DNA of 64,000 bases from SZUA-430 sp964638635 (GTDB lineage: Bacteria; Pseudomonadota; Alphaproteobacteria; Micropepsales; Micropepsaceae): assembly GCA_964638635.1 (NCBI GenBank), contig CAZXAQ010000008.1, positions 20,178-84,177 of the forward strand, given 5' to 3'. A program made the translations under genes and the position numbers. Position 1 is the stretch's first letter. Each line of letters opens with the position of its first letter. This document shows, piece after piece, positions 24,947-32,804 of the stretch. The notes below the pieces were generated by a model, which did no database searches, had not been told where the DNA came from, and was given only the letters and a program-made list of their open reading frames with translations.

Positions 24947-26395
24947 ATGAGAATACCGGCACACGGCAAGCCGAAAGAGCAAATCAAGGCTGAGTTGGAA
25001 GCGTTCGCGGGGCGTGACCTGCCGTGGCGCGAGGGCAAGACACTCGCGTACATCTACGACGGCGGTGCCGACGTCGAAGAGATCGGGAAGTGGGCGTATA
25101 TGCGCTATCTGACCGAGAACGGACTCGACCCGACGGTCTATCCGTCGATGATGCTGATCGAGAACGAGCTCTCGGCGATGGCGGCGGCGCATTTGGGCGA
25201 TGTCCCGGGTGTGGTCGGGAACTTCACCAGCGGCGGCACGGAGAGCTGCATGCTGGCGGTGAAGAGTGCGCGCGACTATGCGCGGGCCGTGAAGCCGCAC
25301 ATCAAGGAGCCGGAACTCGTCCTGCCGGTGACCGCGCACGCGGCGTTTCACAAAGCGTGCCATTACATGGACATCAAGCGGGTTTTGGTGCCGGTCGATC
25401 CGAAGACGTTCAAGGCCGTGCCGGAGGCGATCGAGAAGGCGATCACGCCGAATACGATTCAGATCGTGGCTTCGGCGGTGTCTTATGCGCATGGCGTGCT
25501 CGATCCGATCGAGCCGATTGCGGCGATCGCCAAGAAGCACAACGTGTTGTTCCACGTCGACGGCTGCATCGGCGGATTTTTGCTGCCGTATTTCAAGCGG
25601 CTGGGGGCACCGCTCGGCGAGTTCGATTTCCGCGTGCCGGGTGTCACCTCCATGTCGATGGATTGGCACAAATATGCGTATTGCCCGAAGGGGGCGTCGG
25701 TGGTGCTGCACCGGTCGAAGGACCTGCGGCGGTTCCAGTATTACGCGGCGGCGGAGTGGACCGGTTACACGGTGATCAACCCGACGATCCAATCGTCGAA
25801 GTCGGGCGGGCCGATGGCGGCGGCGTGGGCGGTGCTGAACACGCTGGGCGATGACGGTTACATGCGGTTCGCCAAGCGCATCTATGAGGCGACGAAGACC
25901 ATTGTTGGGGCCATTCGGAAAAACCCTGGCCTGCGCTTGCTGGGCGAGCCGGATTTGAACCTGATCGCGTTCACGGCGGACGAGTTCTCCTGTTACCACA
26001 TCATCGATGAGATGAAGGCGCGCGGGTGGTTCGTGCAGCCGCAGTTCGGCTATCACGGGTCGGAGCCCAATGTGCACCTCTCGATCGGGCAGAATGTGTT
26101 CGATAATGCGGGTGAGTTCGTCGCCGCCCTGAACGATGCGACGGAGGCGTCGAAGCCGAAGGGCTTTAGCCAGATCGCGGCAAAGGTGAAGGCGGAGCTT
26201 TCGCGGATGAACCCGGCCGATTTCAAGCCGGCGATGCTGAACGACCTGATGCGTGCGGCGGGGATCGAAGATGGTCAGTTGCCGCGCAAGTCGGCCGAAC
26301 TGAACCAAATCTTGAACGTTCTCCCGCCGAAAGTGACAGAGTTCGCGCTCATCGAGTTTATGAACGACCGTTACGTTTACCGCGAGAAGAAGTGA
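24947..26395 (+). CDS. Sphingosine-1-phosphate-lyase-like PLP enzyme
   Basis: This 482-residue group II PLP-dependent decarboxylase-fold protein matches the sphingosine-1-phosphate lyase pattern: GNFTSGGTESCMLAVKSAR, TAHAAFHKACHYM, SAVSYAHGVLDPI, FHVDGCIGGFLLPYF, and SMDWHKYAYCPKGASVVL with the Schiff-base Lys at residue 242. Eukaryotic lyases have an N-terminal membrane anchor, which is absent here, as in known bacterial forms. The reaction would be retro-aldol cleavage of a phosphorylated long-chain base to a fatty aldehyde and phosphoethanolamine. A glutamate/tyrosine decarboxylase role is less likely, given the FLLPYF and CPKG signatures. It lies 13 bases after cimA and ends in a hairpin at 26416. 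No sphingolipid synthesis cluster is adjacent. Confidence 0.82.
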   Translation: MRIPAHGKPKEQIKAELEAFAGRDLPWREGKTLAYIYDGGADVEEIGKWAYMRYLTENGLDPTVYPSMMLIENELSAMAAAHLGDVPGVVGNFTSGGTESCMLAVKSARDYARAVKPHIKEPELVLPVTAHAAFHKACHYMDIKRVLVPVDPKTFKAVPEAIEKAITPNTIQIVASAVSYAHGVLDPIEPIAAIAKKHNVLFHVDGCIGGFLLPYFKRLGAPLGEFDFRVPGVTSMSMDWHKYAYCPKGASVVLHRSKDLRRFQYYAAAEWTGYTVINPTIQSSKSGGPMAAAWAVLNTLGDDGYMRFAKRIYEATKTIVGAIRKNPGLRLLGEPDLNLIAFTADEFSCYHIIDEMKARGWFVQPQFGYHGSEPNVHLSIGQNVFDNAGEFVAALNDATEASKPKGFSQIAAKVKAELSRMNPADFKPAMLNDLMRAAGIEDGQLPRKSAELNQILNVLPPKVTEFALIEFMNDRYVYREKK

Positions 26396-26415
26396 GGGCT
26401 TCGGGCGGTGCAGCG

Positions 26416-26440
26416 CAGCCATGCCGGTTGGGCATGGCTG
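26416..26440 (+). terminator. Perfect 10-bp hairpin after the lyase gene
   Basis: CAGCCATGCC pairs with GGCATGGCTG around a GGTTG loop, 21 bases after the stop codon. There is no T-run, so it is either a weak terminator or an mRNA 3'-stabilising hairpin. Confidence 0.5.
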
Positions 26441-26469
26441 AAGGGCGTTCGCGTTAGTATGTGTATGGG

Positions 26470-27366
26470 ATGAGCGACTCTGCAAATCGCGGTGTGATCT
26501 ACGCGGCCGGTGCCTACGTGACCTGGGGGATCATTCCGATCTTCTGGAAGTTCCTGGAGCAGGTCGGCGATGTCGGCGCGGTCGAGATCGTCGTGCACCG
26601 GATCGTGTGGACGCTGATCTTTGCGCTGGCGGCTCTTGCGGCGTGGAGCCGGTTGCCGCGGGTTTGGACAGCGCTGCGCAATCCGCGGGCGCTGCTTGCG
26701 CTGACCGCGAGTGCGCTGTTGATTGCTGTGAACTGGGGGCTCTTCATCTGGGCGGTGACCGCCGACCGGATTATCGACACCAGCCTCGGTTACTACATCA
26801 ATCCGCTGGTCAGTTTCGTGCTCGGCGTCGTGTGGCTTGGTGAGCCGCTGACGAAGGTGCAGTTGTTCGCGATCGGCCTCGCAGTGTTGGGCGTGATCAA
26901 CCAGACCGTCGCGATCGGCTACCTGCCGTGGATATCGCTCGCGCTTGCGGTGAGCTTCGGCATCTATGGGCTTATCCGTAAGACCGTGCCGGTCGAGTCA
27001 CTTGAGGGGTTGACCATCGAAGCGCTGATCCTCGCGCCCTTGTCGTTGGGTTACATTCTGTACCTGGCGGCGCATGGCGAGGGTGCGTTTATGCACCAGA
27101 ATCTGGGCCTGGACTTGTTGCTCATTCTTGCGGGGCCGTTGACGGCGATTCCGCTGCTGCTGTTTGCGGCGGGTGCGCGCCTCGTCAGGCTCTCGACGAT
27201 GGGATTCCTGCAGTATCTGGCGCCGTCGATCAGTCTGTTGATCGCGGTGTTCTACTACCATGAGCCGTTCACGAAGGACCATGCGGTGACGTTCGCGCTG
27301 ATCTGGAGCGCGCTCGCCTTGGTGTCGTGGGAGGCCTTCCGGCGCGAGCGTTATTCCGCGGCCTGA
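26470..27366 (+). CDS. rarD: RarD-like EamA family transporter
   Basis: This 298-residue protein has ten hydrophobic segments in two EamA repeats. N-terminal RGVIYAAGAYVTWGIIPIFWKFL and the VNWGLFIWAVTADRIIDTSLGYYINPL block are diagnostic of the RarD branch of the drug/metabolite transporter superfamily. These are inner-membrane exporters whose substrate is generally unknown. The start at 26470 gives the conserved N-terminus. The gene overlaps the convergent LOG-family gene by 16 bases at the 3' ends. Confidence 0.9.
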   Translation: MSDSANRGVIYAAGAYVTWGIIPIFWKFLEQVGDVGAVEIVVHRIVWTLIFALAALAAWSRLPRVWTALRNPRALLALTASALLIAVNWGLFIWAVTADRIIDTSLGYYINPLVSFVLGVVWLGEPLTKVQLFAIGLAVLGVINQTVAIGYLPWISLALAVSFGIYGLIRKTVPVESLEGLTIEALILAPLSLGYILYLAAHGEGAFMHQNLGLDLLLILAGPLTAIPLLLFAAGARLVRLSTMGFLQYLAPSISLLIAVFYYHEPFTKDHAVTFALIWSALALVSWEAFRRERYSAA

Positions 27367-27917
27367 CGGCGGAAGTTCAGGATCGCGGGCATCGTGTCTT
27401 CGACGCGACTTACGACCGTGTAGAGTTCCTTTAGGCCGTAGCGCGCGAAGTTGTGCGTGTGCACGCGATCGAAGGTGGCGAACAGCGGATCCCAAAAGCC
27501 CTTCGTGTTGACGAACACGATCGGCTTTTTGTGCAGACCGAGCTGCGCCCACGTCATCGCTTCGAGCACTTCCTCGAGCGTACCGAGGCCGCCCGGCAAA
27601 ATAACGAACGCGTCCGACATAGCGTGCATGCGCGTCTTGCGCTCGTGCATGTCCGGCGTGATCAGGAGTTCGGTCAGCGTGCCGAGTTCGATTTCGCGGG
27701 CGCGCAGGAACTGCGGGATGATGCCAACGACTTCGCCGCCGGCTTCCAGCGCCGCGCGCGCGACTTCGCCCATGAGCCCGATCGACGCGCCGCCGTAGAT
27801 CAGGCGTGCGCGGGCTTCGGCGATGTGACGGCCGAGCGCCCGAGCGGCGTCGGCGTAGGCGGGGTCGCTCCCTTCGGAGGAGCCACAGAAGACACAAACC
27901 CCAATCAGCTTATGCAT
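27351..27917 (-). CDS. LOG family protein (TIGR00730; nucleoside monophosphate phosphoribohydrolase)
   Basis: This 188-residue protein starts with CVFCGSSEGSDPAY, binds nucleotide phosphate through GGASIGLMG and carries the LOG signature PGGLGTLEEVLEAMTWAQLG. Members hydrolyse AMP-type nucleotides or cytokinin riboside monophosphates to free base and ribose-5-phosphate; many were once misnamed lysine decarboxylases. The gene is read left from 27917. The 193-base region up to the divergent cytochrome gene presumably carries both promoters. A role in cytokinin production is possible only if the organism makes isopentenyl-AMP; otherwise it is nucleotide housekeeping. Confidence 0.9.
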   Translation of the reverse strand: MHKLIGVCVFCGSSEGSDPAYADAARALGRHIAEARARLIYGGASIGLMGEVARAALEAGGEVVGIIPQFLRAREIELGTLTELLITPDMHERKTRMHAMSDAFVILPGGLGTLEEVLEAMTWAQLGLHKKPIVFVNTKGFWDPLFATFDRVHTHNFARYGLKELYTVVSRVEDTMPAILNFRRQAAE

Positions 27918-28110
27918 TGTTTGTTCTCAAGGCTGAACGCAGAGGATGATACGACGGCTACTCTAAACACTTCGAAACCATGCAAATCATCTGGGCAGTC
28001 TAAGGCCAAAACATGACGGTTTTGCCTGGCAAATTGTGGGGGCTTGGCGGGAGCGTGACAATCGTTACCATGCGTTAAGTTCAACGCCTTCGTGTATCCG
28101 GGAGAAACTA

Positions 28111-28584
28111 ATGAGAGTTGTGGTTGCCAGCACGCTTCTGGCCGTGACTGCCTTTGCATCCGCCGCGTGGGGGACGTCGCTTGCGGTTCCGCCGCAGACG
28201 CCGCAACAAATCGTCGACGCCCGCGTCGAGAGCATGAAGACGCTGGGCGGCAATCTGAAGGCAGCTTCCCAAGCGGCGACGCCGGCCGAGGCGAAGGCGA
28301 AGGTCGCCGAGGCGATCGCGTTCTCCGAAACCATCGTGTCCCGCTTCCCGAAGGGCACGGGCATCGGCGATACGGGCGTCACGAAGAGCCGCGCCCTTCA
28401 AGATATTTGGGCGAAGCCGGCTGAGTTCAAGGCTGCAGCCGAGGCGCTGACGGCGGTCTTGAAGAACATCGATGCCGCACTTGGCACAGGCGACAAGGCC
28501 AAGATCGACGCGGCGTTTAACGAGGTCGGCAAGGGCTGTGGCGGCTGTCACAAGCCGTTCCGTGGCCCTGAAATTCCGGGCTAA
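28111..28584 (+). CDS. Cytochrome c' (class II c-type cytochrome)
   Basis: This 157-residue periplasmic heme protein has a signal peptide ending near ASAAWG (about residue 20), a four-helix-bundle body rich in Ala, Lys and Glu, and a C-terminal heme site CGGCH (Cys143, Cys146, His147), where class II cytochromes bind heme. Such proteins carry electrons or bind NO. The ATG at 28111 follows GGGAGAAA by a good distance and gives a clean signal peptide; the longer frame does not. The stop codon TAA overlaps the next gene's ATG by one base, so the two cytochromes are translated together. Confidence 0.92.
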   Translation: MRVVVASTLLAVTAFASAAWGTSLAVPPQTPQQIVDARVESMKTLGGNLKAASQAATPAEAKAKVAEAIAFSETIVSRFPKGTGIGDTGVTKSRALQDIWAKPAEFKAAAEALTAVLKNIDAALGTGDKAKIDAAFNEVGKGCGGCHKPFRGPEIPG

Positions 28585-29489
28585 TGCCATTCACGCGGAT
28601 TCTCTTGCTGACGGCGCTTGTTGTCGGCGCCGCCATTCTCGTTTGGCTGCTCGTTCCCTCGCGCGCGGCGGTGAACGTTCCCGCGGGCGTCTCGAGCGCC
28701 AATCCGGGTATGGCGGAGCGCGGTGCCTATTTGGCGCGCGCGAGCGGCTGCGTCAGTTGTCATTGGGACAAGAAGGGCGGCGGGCAACCGTTTGCGGGAG
28801 GCTTGGCCCTCAAGACGCCGTTTGGGACGTTCCGGTCGCCCAACATCACGCCGGACAAAGTGACCGGGATCGGTGACTGGAGCGATGAGGATTTTGTGCG
28901 CGCGCTGACGCAGGGGCAGGGCGTGCATGGCGAGGAGCTTTATCCCGTTTTTCCGTACACGTCGTTTTCGGCGATGACCGTCGAAGATGCCCTCGCGATC
29001 AAAGCCTATCTCTTCACGCTGCCGCCGGCGAATGCGCCGCGTCGCGCCGACGACGTCGCGTTTCCGTTCTCGTGGCGTGCGCTGATGAAGGGGTGGAAGC
29101 TCCTCTTCTTCGGTGGTGCCGCTCCGCTCGCAAACGATCCTTCGCGCGATGCAACTTGGAATCGCGGGCGCTATTTGGTCGCAGTCGGGCATTGCGGCGA
29201 ATGTCACACACCACGCAATTTTCTCGGCGCGCAGACATCACAATCGCTTCAAGGGAATTCCAGCGGTCCCGACGGCTCGAAAGTGCCCGCGCTCGCAGGC
29301 CCAAATGCCAAGGAATTCGCGGCGTGGTCTGTGGAGGAAATCGCGGAATATCTCAAAACCGGCACAAAGCCTGACTTCGACACTGCGCAAGGGCCGATGG
29401 ACGAGGTTATTGAAGACGCGACGAAACATCTCACGGACGAGGATCGCCGCGCGATCGCGCACTACTTGAAGTCGTTGGACGCGCGCTAG
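28584..29489 (+). CDS. Diheme cytochrome c, alcohol-dehydrogenase-subunit type
   Basis: This 301-residue protein has an N-terminal hydrophobic segment (signal or anchor, residues 5-27) and two class I heme sites, CVSCH (Cys56-His60) and CGECH (Cys204-His208). After the first site come FAGGLALKTPFGTFRSPNITPD and TGIGDWSDEDFVRAL, a pattern found in the cytochrome subunits of membrane dehydrogenases and in related free diheme proteins. It probably accepts electrons from the adjacent cytochrome c' or a dehydrogenase elsewhere, passing them to a terminal oxidase. No dehydrogenase large subunit is in the window. A hairpin follows at 29508. Confidence 0.9.
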   Translation: MPFTRILLLTALVVGAAILVWLLVPSRAAVNVPAGVSSANPGMAERGAYLARASGCVSCHWDKKGGGQPFAGGLALKTPFGTFRSPNITPDKVTGIGDWSDEDFVRALTQGQGVHGEELYPVFPYTSFSAMTVEDALAIKAYLFTLPPANAPRRADDVAFPFSWRALMKGWKLLFFGGAAPLANDPSRDATWNRGRYLVAVGHCGECHTPRNFLGAQTSQSLQGNSSGPDGSKVPALAGPNAKEFAAWSVEEIAEYLKTGTKPDFDTAQGPMDEVIEDATKHLTDEDRRAIAHYLKSLDAR

Positions 29490-29507
29490 CAAAACCTGTT
29501 GATAGAT

Positions 29508-29535
29508 GGGTGCCGCTGATTTGGCGGCGGTACCC
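29508..29535 (+). terminator. Possible terminator hairpin after the cytochrome pair
   Basis: GGGTGCCGC (29508-29516) pairs with GCGGTACCC (29527-29535), nine base pairs including one G-T, with a 10-base loop. Only TT follows, so U-tract support is weak. Confidence 0.4.
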
Positions 29536-29583
29536 TTGTGACTAAATTCCAGCACTTCAAGAAACCGGAACGGTGAAACGTCC

Positions 29584-30834
29584 ATGGCTCGCGTCATTGT
29601 CATTCTCGGATTGATGATCGCCATTACCGCGACAATGTTCTGGATCACGCGCAAACCGCCCGTTGCCACGGATGCGGCGGCGACGCCGGCCGCGACTTCG
29701 GCGGCGCCCAGCGCGACGGTGAGCCTTGCCGAACTCACAGCGCCGAAGACGTCGGGCGTCGATGAAGATTTGGTCGACAAACCCGGCGACACCCAATCCC
29801 CCACGTCGGCCGAACCGCGTCCTGTCATGAACCCGTCGGCCGAGGTGCAGGCGGGCGCGGCGAGCGCGCAGGACGTGACCAAGGGTCCTGTCTCCGGTGC
29901 AGCGCCGACGATCGGCCTTCGGAATATCGACAAGAGGCACAACGGGACGTTTAGCGGCACCGCTTCGCCCGGCGATGCCGTGTCGCTGATGTGGGACGAA
30001 AAGCCGATTGCCTGGACGACCGCGGGGCCGGACGGCGCGTGGACGATCGAGTTCAAGGCGCCGGACTTGAAGAAGCAGCACGAACTCTACGTGGTCGCAA
30101 AGGGGAAAGACGGTGTGGACGTGCGGGGGCCGCAGCGCGTGGTCGCCGGACCGCCTGTTATCCCGGGCGGCGAGCCGGCCATTGAAGTCGCGATGGCCGA
30201 TCTGTCCAAGACGGCGCCGCAAACGCCGCCGGCCGCTTCGACGGACGAGCCGGTCACGGCGATCGTCGTCGAGAAATCGTCCGGCGGTCCAACCGGGCAG
30301 GCGCAGCTCGCGGGCCGGGCCGATCCCGGGGCTACGATGAAGGCTGAGATCAACGGGAAGCCCGCCGGCGAGACGGTGGTTGCCGCCGACGGGTCATGGT
30401 CGCTCACGATTACCAACACATCGGGCAAGGACGCGAAGGACCTGCAGCTCGAACTGATTGGCAAGGACGGAAAGTCGCTCGACAAGACTCCGTATCCACT
30501 GGCCGTTGCCGCATCCACGACGCAGGTCGCCGCCAACGATGCGAAGACGACGAAAGACTATCCGGCCGTGCTGACGTCGAAGCCGATTGCTGAGGGTGCA
30601 GCAGGCGCACTGAAGACCGGGATCGCCGCTATGTTCGAGGCGCCGCCGCAGGCGGTCGTGGAGAAGCCGAAGACGCAAGTCATTCGCGTGCGACGCGGCG
30701 ACAGTCTGTGGCGCATTGCGAAGCGTCATCTCGGCAACGGCAAGAAGTGGTCGCAGTTCTATCGCTTGAACAAGCGCAAGATCGACAATCCCGATCTGAT
30801 CTATCCAGGGCAGACCCTTATTCTCCCCAGCTAG
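29584..30834 (+). CDS. LysM-domain protein with Ig-like repeats
   Basis: This 416-residue protein has an N-terminal membrane anchor (residues 2-22) and a long Ala/Pro/Thr-rich linker. Two beta-sandwich-like segments (around FSGTASPGDAVSLMWDEKPI and AGRADPGATMKAEINGKPAGE, about residues 120-175 and 240-300) each end in PDGAWTIEF or ADGSWSLTI, as in bacterial Ig-like repeats. The C-terminal LysM domain (VIRVRRGDSLWRIAKRHLG to YPGQTLILPS) should bind peptidoglycan. The protein probably sits in the inner membrane and reaches the wall. Similar anchored LysM proteins are common in alphaproteobacteria, but their function is not settled. Confidence 0.88.
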   Translation: MARVIVILGLMIAITATMFWITRKPPVATDAAATPAATSAAPSATVSLAELTAPKTSGVDEDLVDKPGDTQSPTSAEPRPVMNPSAEVQAGAASAQDVTKGPVSGAAPTIGLRNIDKRHNGTFSGTASPGDAVSLMWDEKPIAWTTAGPDGAWTIEFKAPDLKKQHELYVVAKGKDGVDVRGPQRVVAGPPVIPGGEPAIEVAMADLSKTAPQTPPAASTDEPVTAIVVEKSSGGPTGQAQLAGRADPGATMKAEINGKPAGETVVAADGSWSLTITNTSGKDAKDLQLELIGKDGKSLDKTPYPLAVAASTTQVAANDAKTTKDYPAVLTSKPIAEGAAGALKTGIAAMFEAPPQAVVEKPKTQVIRVRRGDSLWRIAKRHLGNGKKWSQFYRLNKRKIDNPDLIYPGQTLILPS

Positions 30835-30889
30835 ACGGGAAATGGGCGGGCCACTGGAACTGCCCCACGGCATGGCTTAAGTCAGGGCC

Positions 30890-32797
30890 ATGCCGCCATC
30901 ACCTGGACGTTCCACTGCCGTCGCCGGCGAGGCCCATAGGGGCACCTCGCGCTTTTCTCCCGTACGCACGCTTGTGCCTTATCTGTGGCCTGAGGGGCGG
31001 TTCGACCTGAAGGCGCGCATCATGCTCGCTATGGTCGCGCTGGTGCTCGCGAAGGTCGCGACGCTGGCCTTTCCGCTGCTCTACGGCAAGGCGATCGACG
31101 CGCTCGCTCCCAAGAGCCCGGCTGTTCAAGCGATCGGGGTGGCGATCGGCTTCATCGTGGCCTACGGCGTCGCGCGCATCGTGATGCAGGGCTTGGCGCA
31201 GTTGCGCGACGCCATTGCGGCCAAGGCGGTTTACAACGCCGTGCGAGCCGTGGCTGCGAAGACGTTCCGGCACGTTCACGCGCTGTCGTTGCGGTTTCAT
31301 CTTGAGCGCAAGACGGGCGGCCTGACGCGCGTGATCGAGCGGGGAACGAAGGGCATCGATGTGCTCTTGTTCTATGTCTTGTTTTCGATCGCGCCGACGA
31401 TTTTGGAGCTCATACTCGTCTGCGGGTATCTGCTGTGGGTCTATCATTGGGGCTATGTCGCGATCACGATCACGACGGTGTTGCTCTACGGCTGGTTCAC
31501 GATCCGCGTGACGGAGTGGCGGACCGCGATCCGCCGGCAGATGAACGACAGCGACACAGAGGCGAACACCAAGGCGGTCGACAGTCTGCTGAACTACGAG
31601 ACGGTCAAGTACTTCAACAATGAGGCGCACGAGGCGTCGCGCTACGACAAGGCGATGGTACGTTTCGCCGAGGCGTCGGAAAAGGCGCAGTTGTCGCTCT
31701 CGGTTTTGAACACCGGGCAGGCGGTGATCATCGTGTTCGGCCTTGTCGCCGTGATGATCTTGGCGGCGTATCACGTCTCGCAAGGCGTGATGACGATCGG
31801 CGACTTGGTCGTCGTGAACGGGTTTCTGACGCAGCTTTACGTGCCGCTGAATCTGCTGGGCACCGTGTACCGCGAGATCAACCAGGCACTCATCGACATG
31901 GAGAAGATGTTCGATGTGCTTGGTGTGCCGCAGGAAGTGCAGGACAAGCCGGGCGCCGGACCGCTGAAGATCACCGGTGGCGAGGTGCGCTTCGACGACG
32001 TCGTGTTCGCTTACGATCCCGAGCGCACGATCCTGAAGGGCGTGAGCTTCACGGTTCCGGCGGGCAAGACCGTTGCGGTCGTGGGGCCGTCGGGCGCGGG
32101 CAAGTCGACGATCTCGCGCATTCTCTATCGGTTCTATGAGGTGAAATCGGGGCGCGTTACGATCGACGGGCAGGACATACGCGATGTGACGCAGGATTCC
32201 GTGCGTGCGGCGATCGGGATCGTGCCGCAGGATACGGTGCTGTTCAACGACACGATCCGCTACAACATTCGCTACGGCCGCATCGAGGCCAGCGATGCGG
32301 AGATCGAGCAAGCGGCGCGGCTTGCGCAGATCGAGCCGTTCATCAAGCAGCTTCCCGACGGGTTCAACGCGATGGTGGGCGAGCGGGGCTTGAAGCTTTC
32401 CGGCGGCGAGAAGCAGCGCGTCGCGATTGCGCGGACGATCCTCAAGAACCCGCCGATCCTGCTGCTGGACGAGGCCACGTCAGCGCTCGATACGCATACG
32501 GAGCGGGAAATTCAGTCGGCGCTGAAAGAAGTGTCGCGCAATCGCACCACGCTCGTCATCGCGCACCGGCTTTCGACGGTGGTGGATGCGGACGAGATCC
32601 TGGTGCTCGATCAAGGGCGGATCGTCGAGCGCGGGCGGCACGGCGAATTGCTCGCCAAGAACGGTGCTTACGCGGCCATGTGGAACCGGCAGCGTGAGGC
32701 GGCTGCGGCGCGCGAGAAGCTCAAAGAGGCCGAGACCGATCCCGCGGTGAACCCGGAGGTCGATCGGGTTCAGCCGGCGGCCGCGGCCGGGGAGTGA
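30890..32797 (+). CDS. ABC exporter of the Atm1/HMT1 type (fused permease and ATPase)
   Basis: This 635-residue half-transporter has six membrane helices in about residues 40-330. The segment LNYETVKYFNNEAHEASRYD is the hallmark of the Atm1 group. The ATPase domain has Walker A VGPSGAGKST, Q-loop VPQDTVLFNDT, signature LSGGEKQRVAIAR, Walker B ILLLDEATSALD and switch IAHRLSTV. Atm1-type exporters of alphaproteobacteria move glutathione conjugates and metal-thiol compounds, and mitochondrial Atm1 exports a sulfur species for Fe-S assembly. It is monocistronic, 55 bases after the LysM gene and convergent with the iron permease. The C-terminal tail after residue 600 is charged and unconserved. 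Confidence 0.93.
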   Translation: MPPSPGRSTAVAGEAHRGTSRFSPVRTLVPYLWPEGRFDLKARIMLAMVALVLAKVATLAFPLLYGKAIDALAPKSPAVQAIGVAIGFIVAYGVARIVMQGLAQLRDAIAAKAVYNAVRAVAAKTFRHVHALSLRFHLERKTGGLTRVIERGTKGIDVLLFYVLFSIAPTILELILVCGYLLWVYHWGYVAITITTVLLYGWFTIRVTEWRTAIRRQMNDSDTEANTKAVDSLLNYETVKYFNNEAHEASRYDKAMVRFAEASEKAQLSLSVLNTGQAVIIVFGLVAVMILAAYHVSQGVMTIGDLVVVNGFLTQLYVPLNLLGTVYREINQALIDMEKMFDVLGVPQEVQDKPGAGPLKITGGEVRFDDVVFAYDPERTILKGVSFTVPAGKTVAVVGPSGAGKSTISRILYRFYEVKSGRVTIDGQDIRDVTQDSVRAAIGIVPQDTVLFNDTIRYNIRYGRIEASDAEIEQAARLAQIEPFIKQLPDGFNAMVGERGLKLSGGEKQRVAIARTILKNPPILLLDEATSALDTHTEREIQSALKEVSRNRTTLVIAHRLSTVVDADEILVLDQGRIVERGRHGELLAKNGAYAAMWNRQREAAAAREKLKEAETDPAVNPEVDRVQPAAAAGE

Positions 32798-32804
32798 CCC
32801 GCCG

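Noticed and set aside
24887..26485. 532-codon minus-strand frame opposite the lyase-like gene
   Set aside because: The plus-strand protein is well conserved in motif. The antisense frame has Arg/His-rich composition and no recognisable domain.
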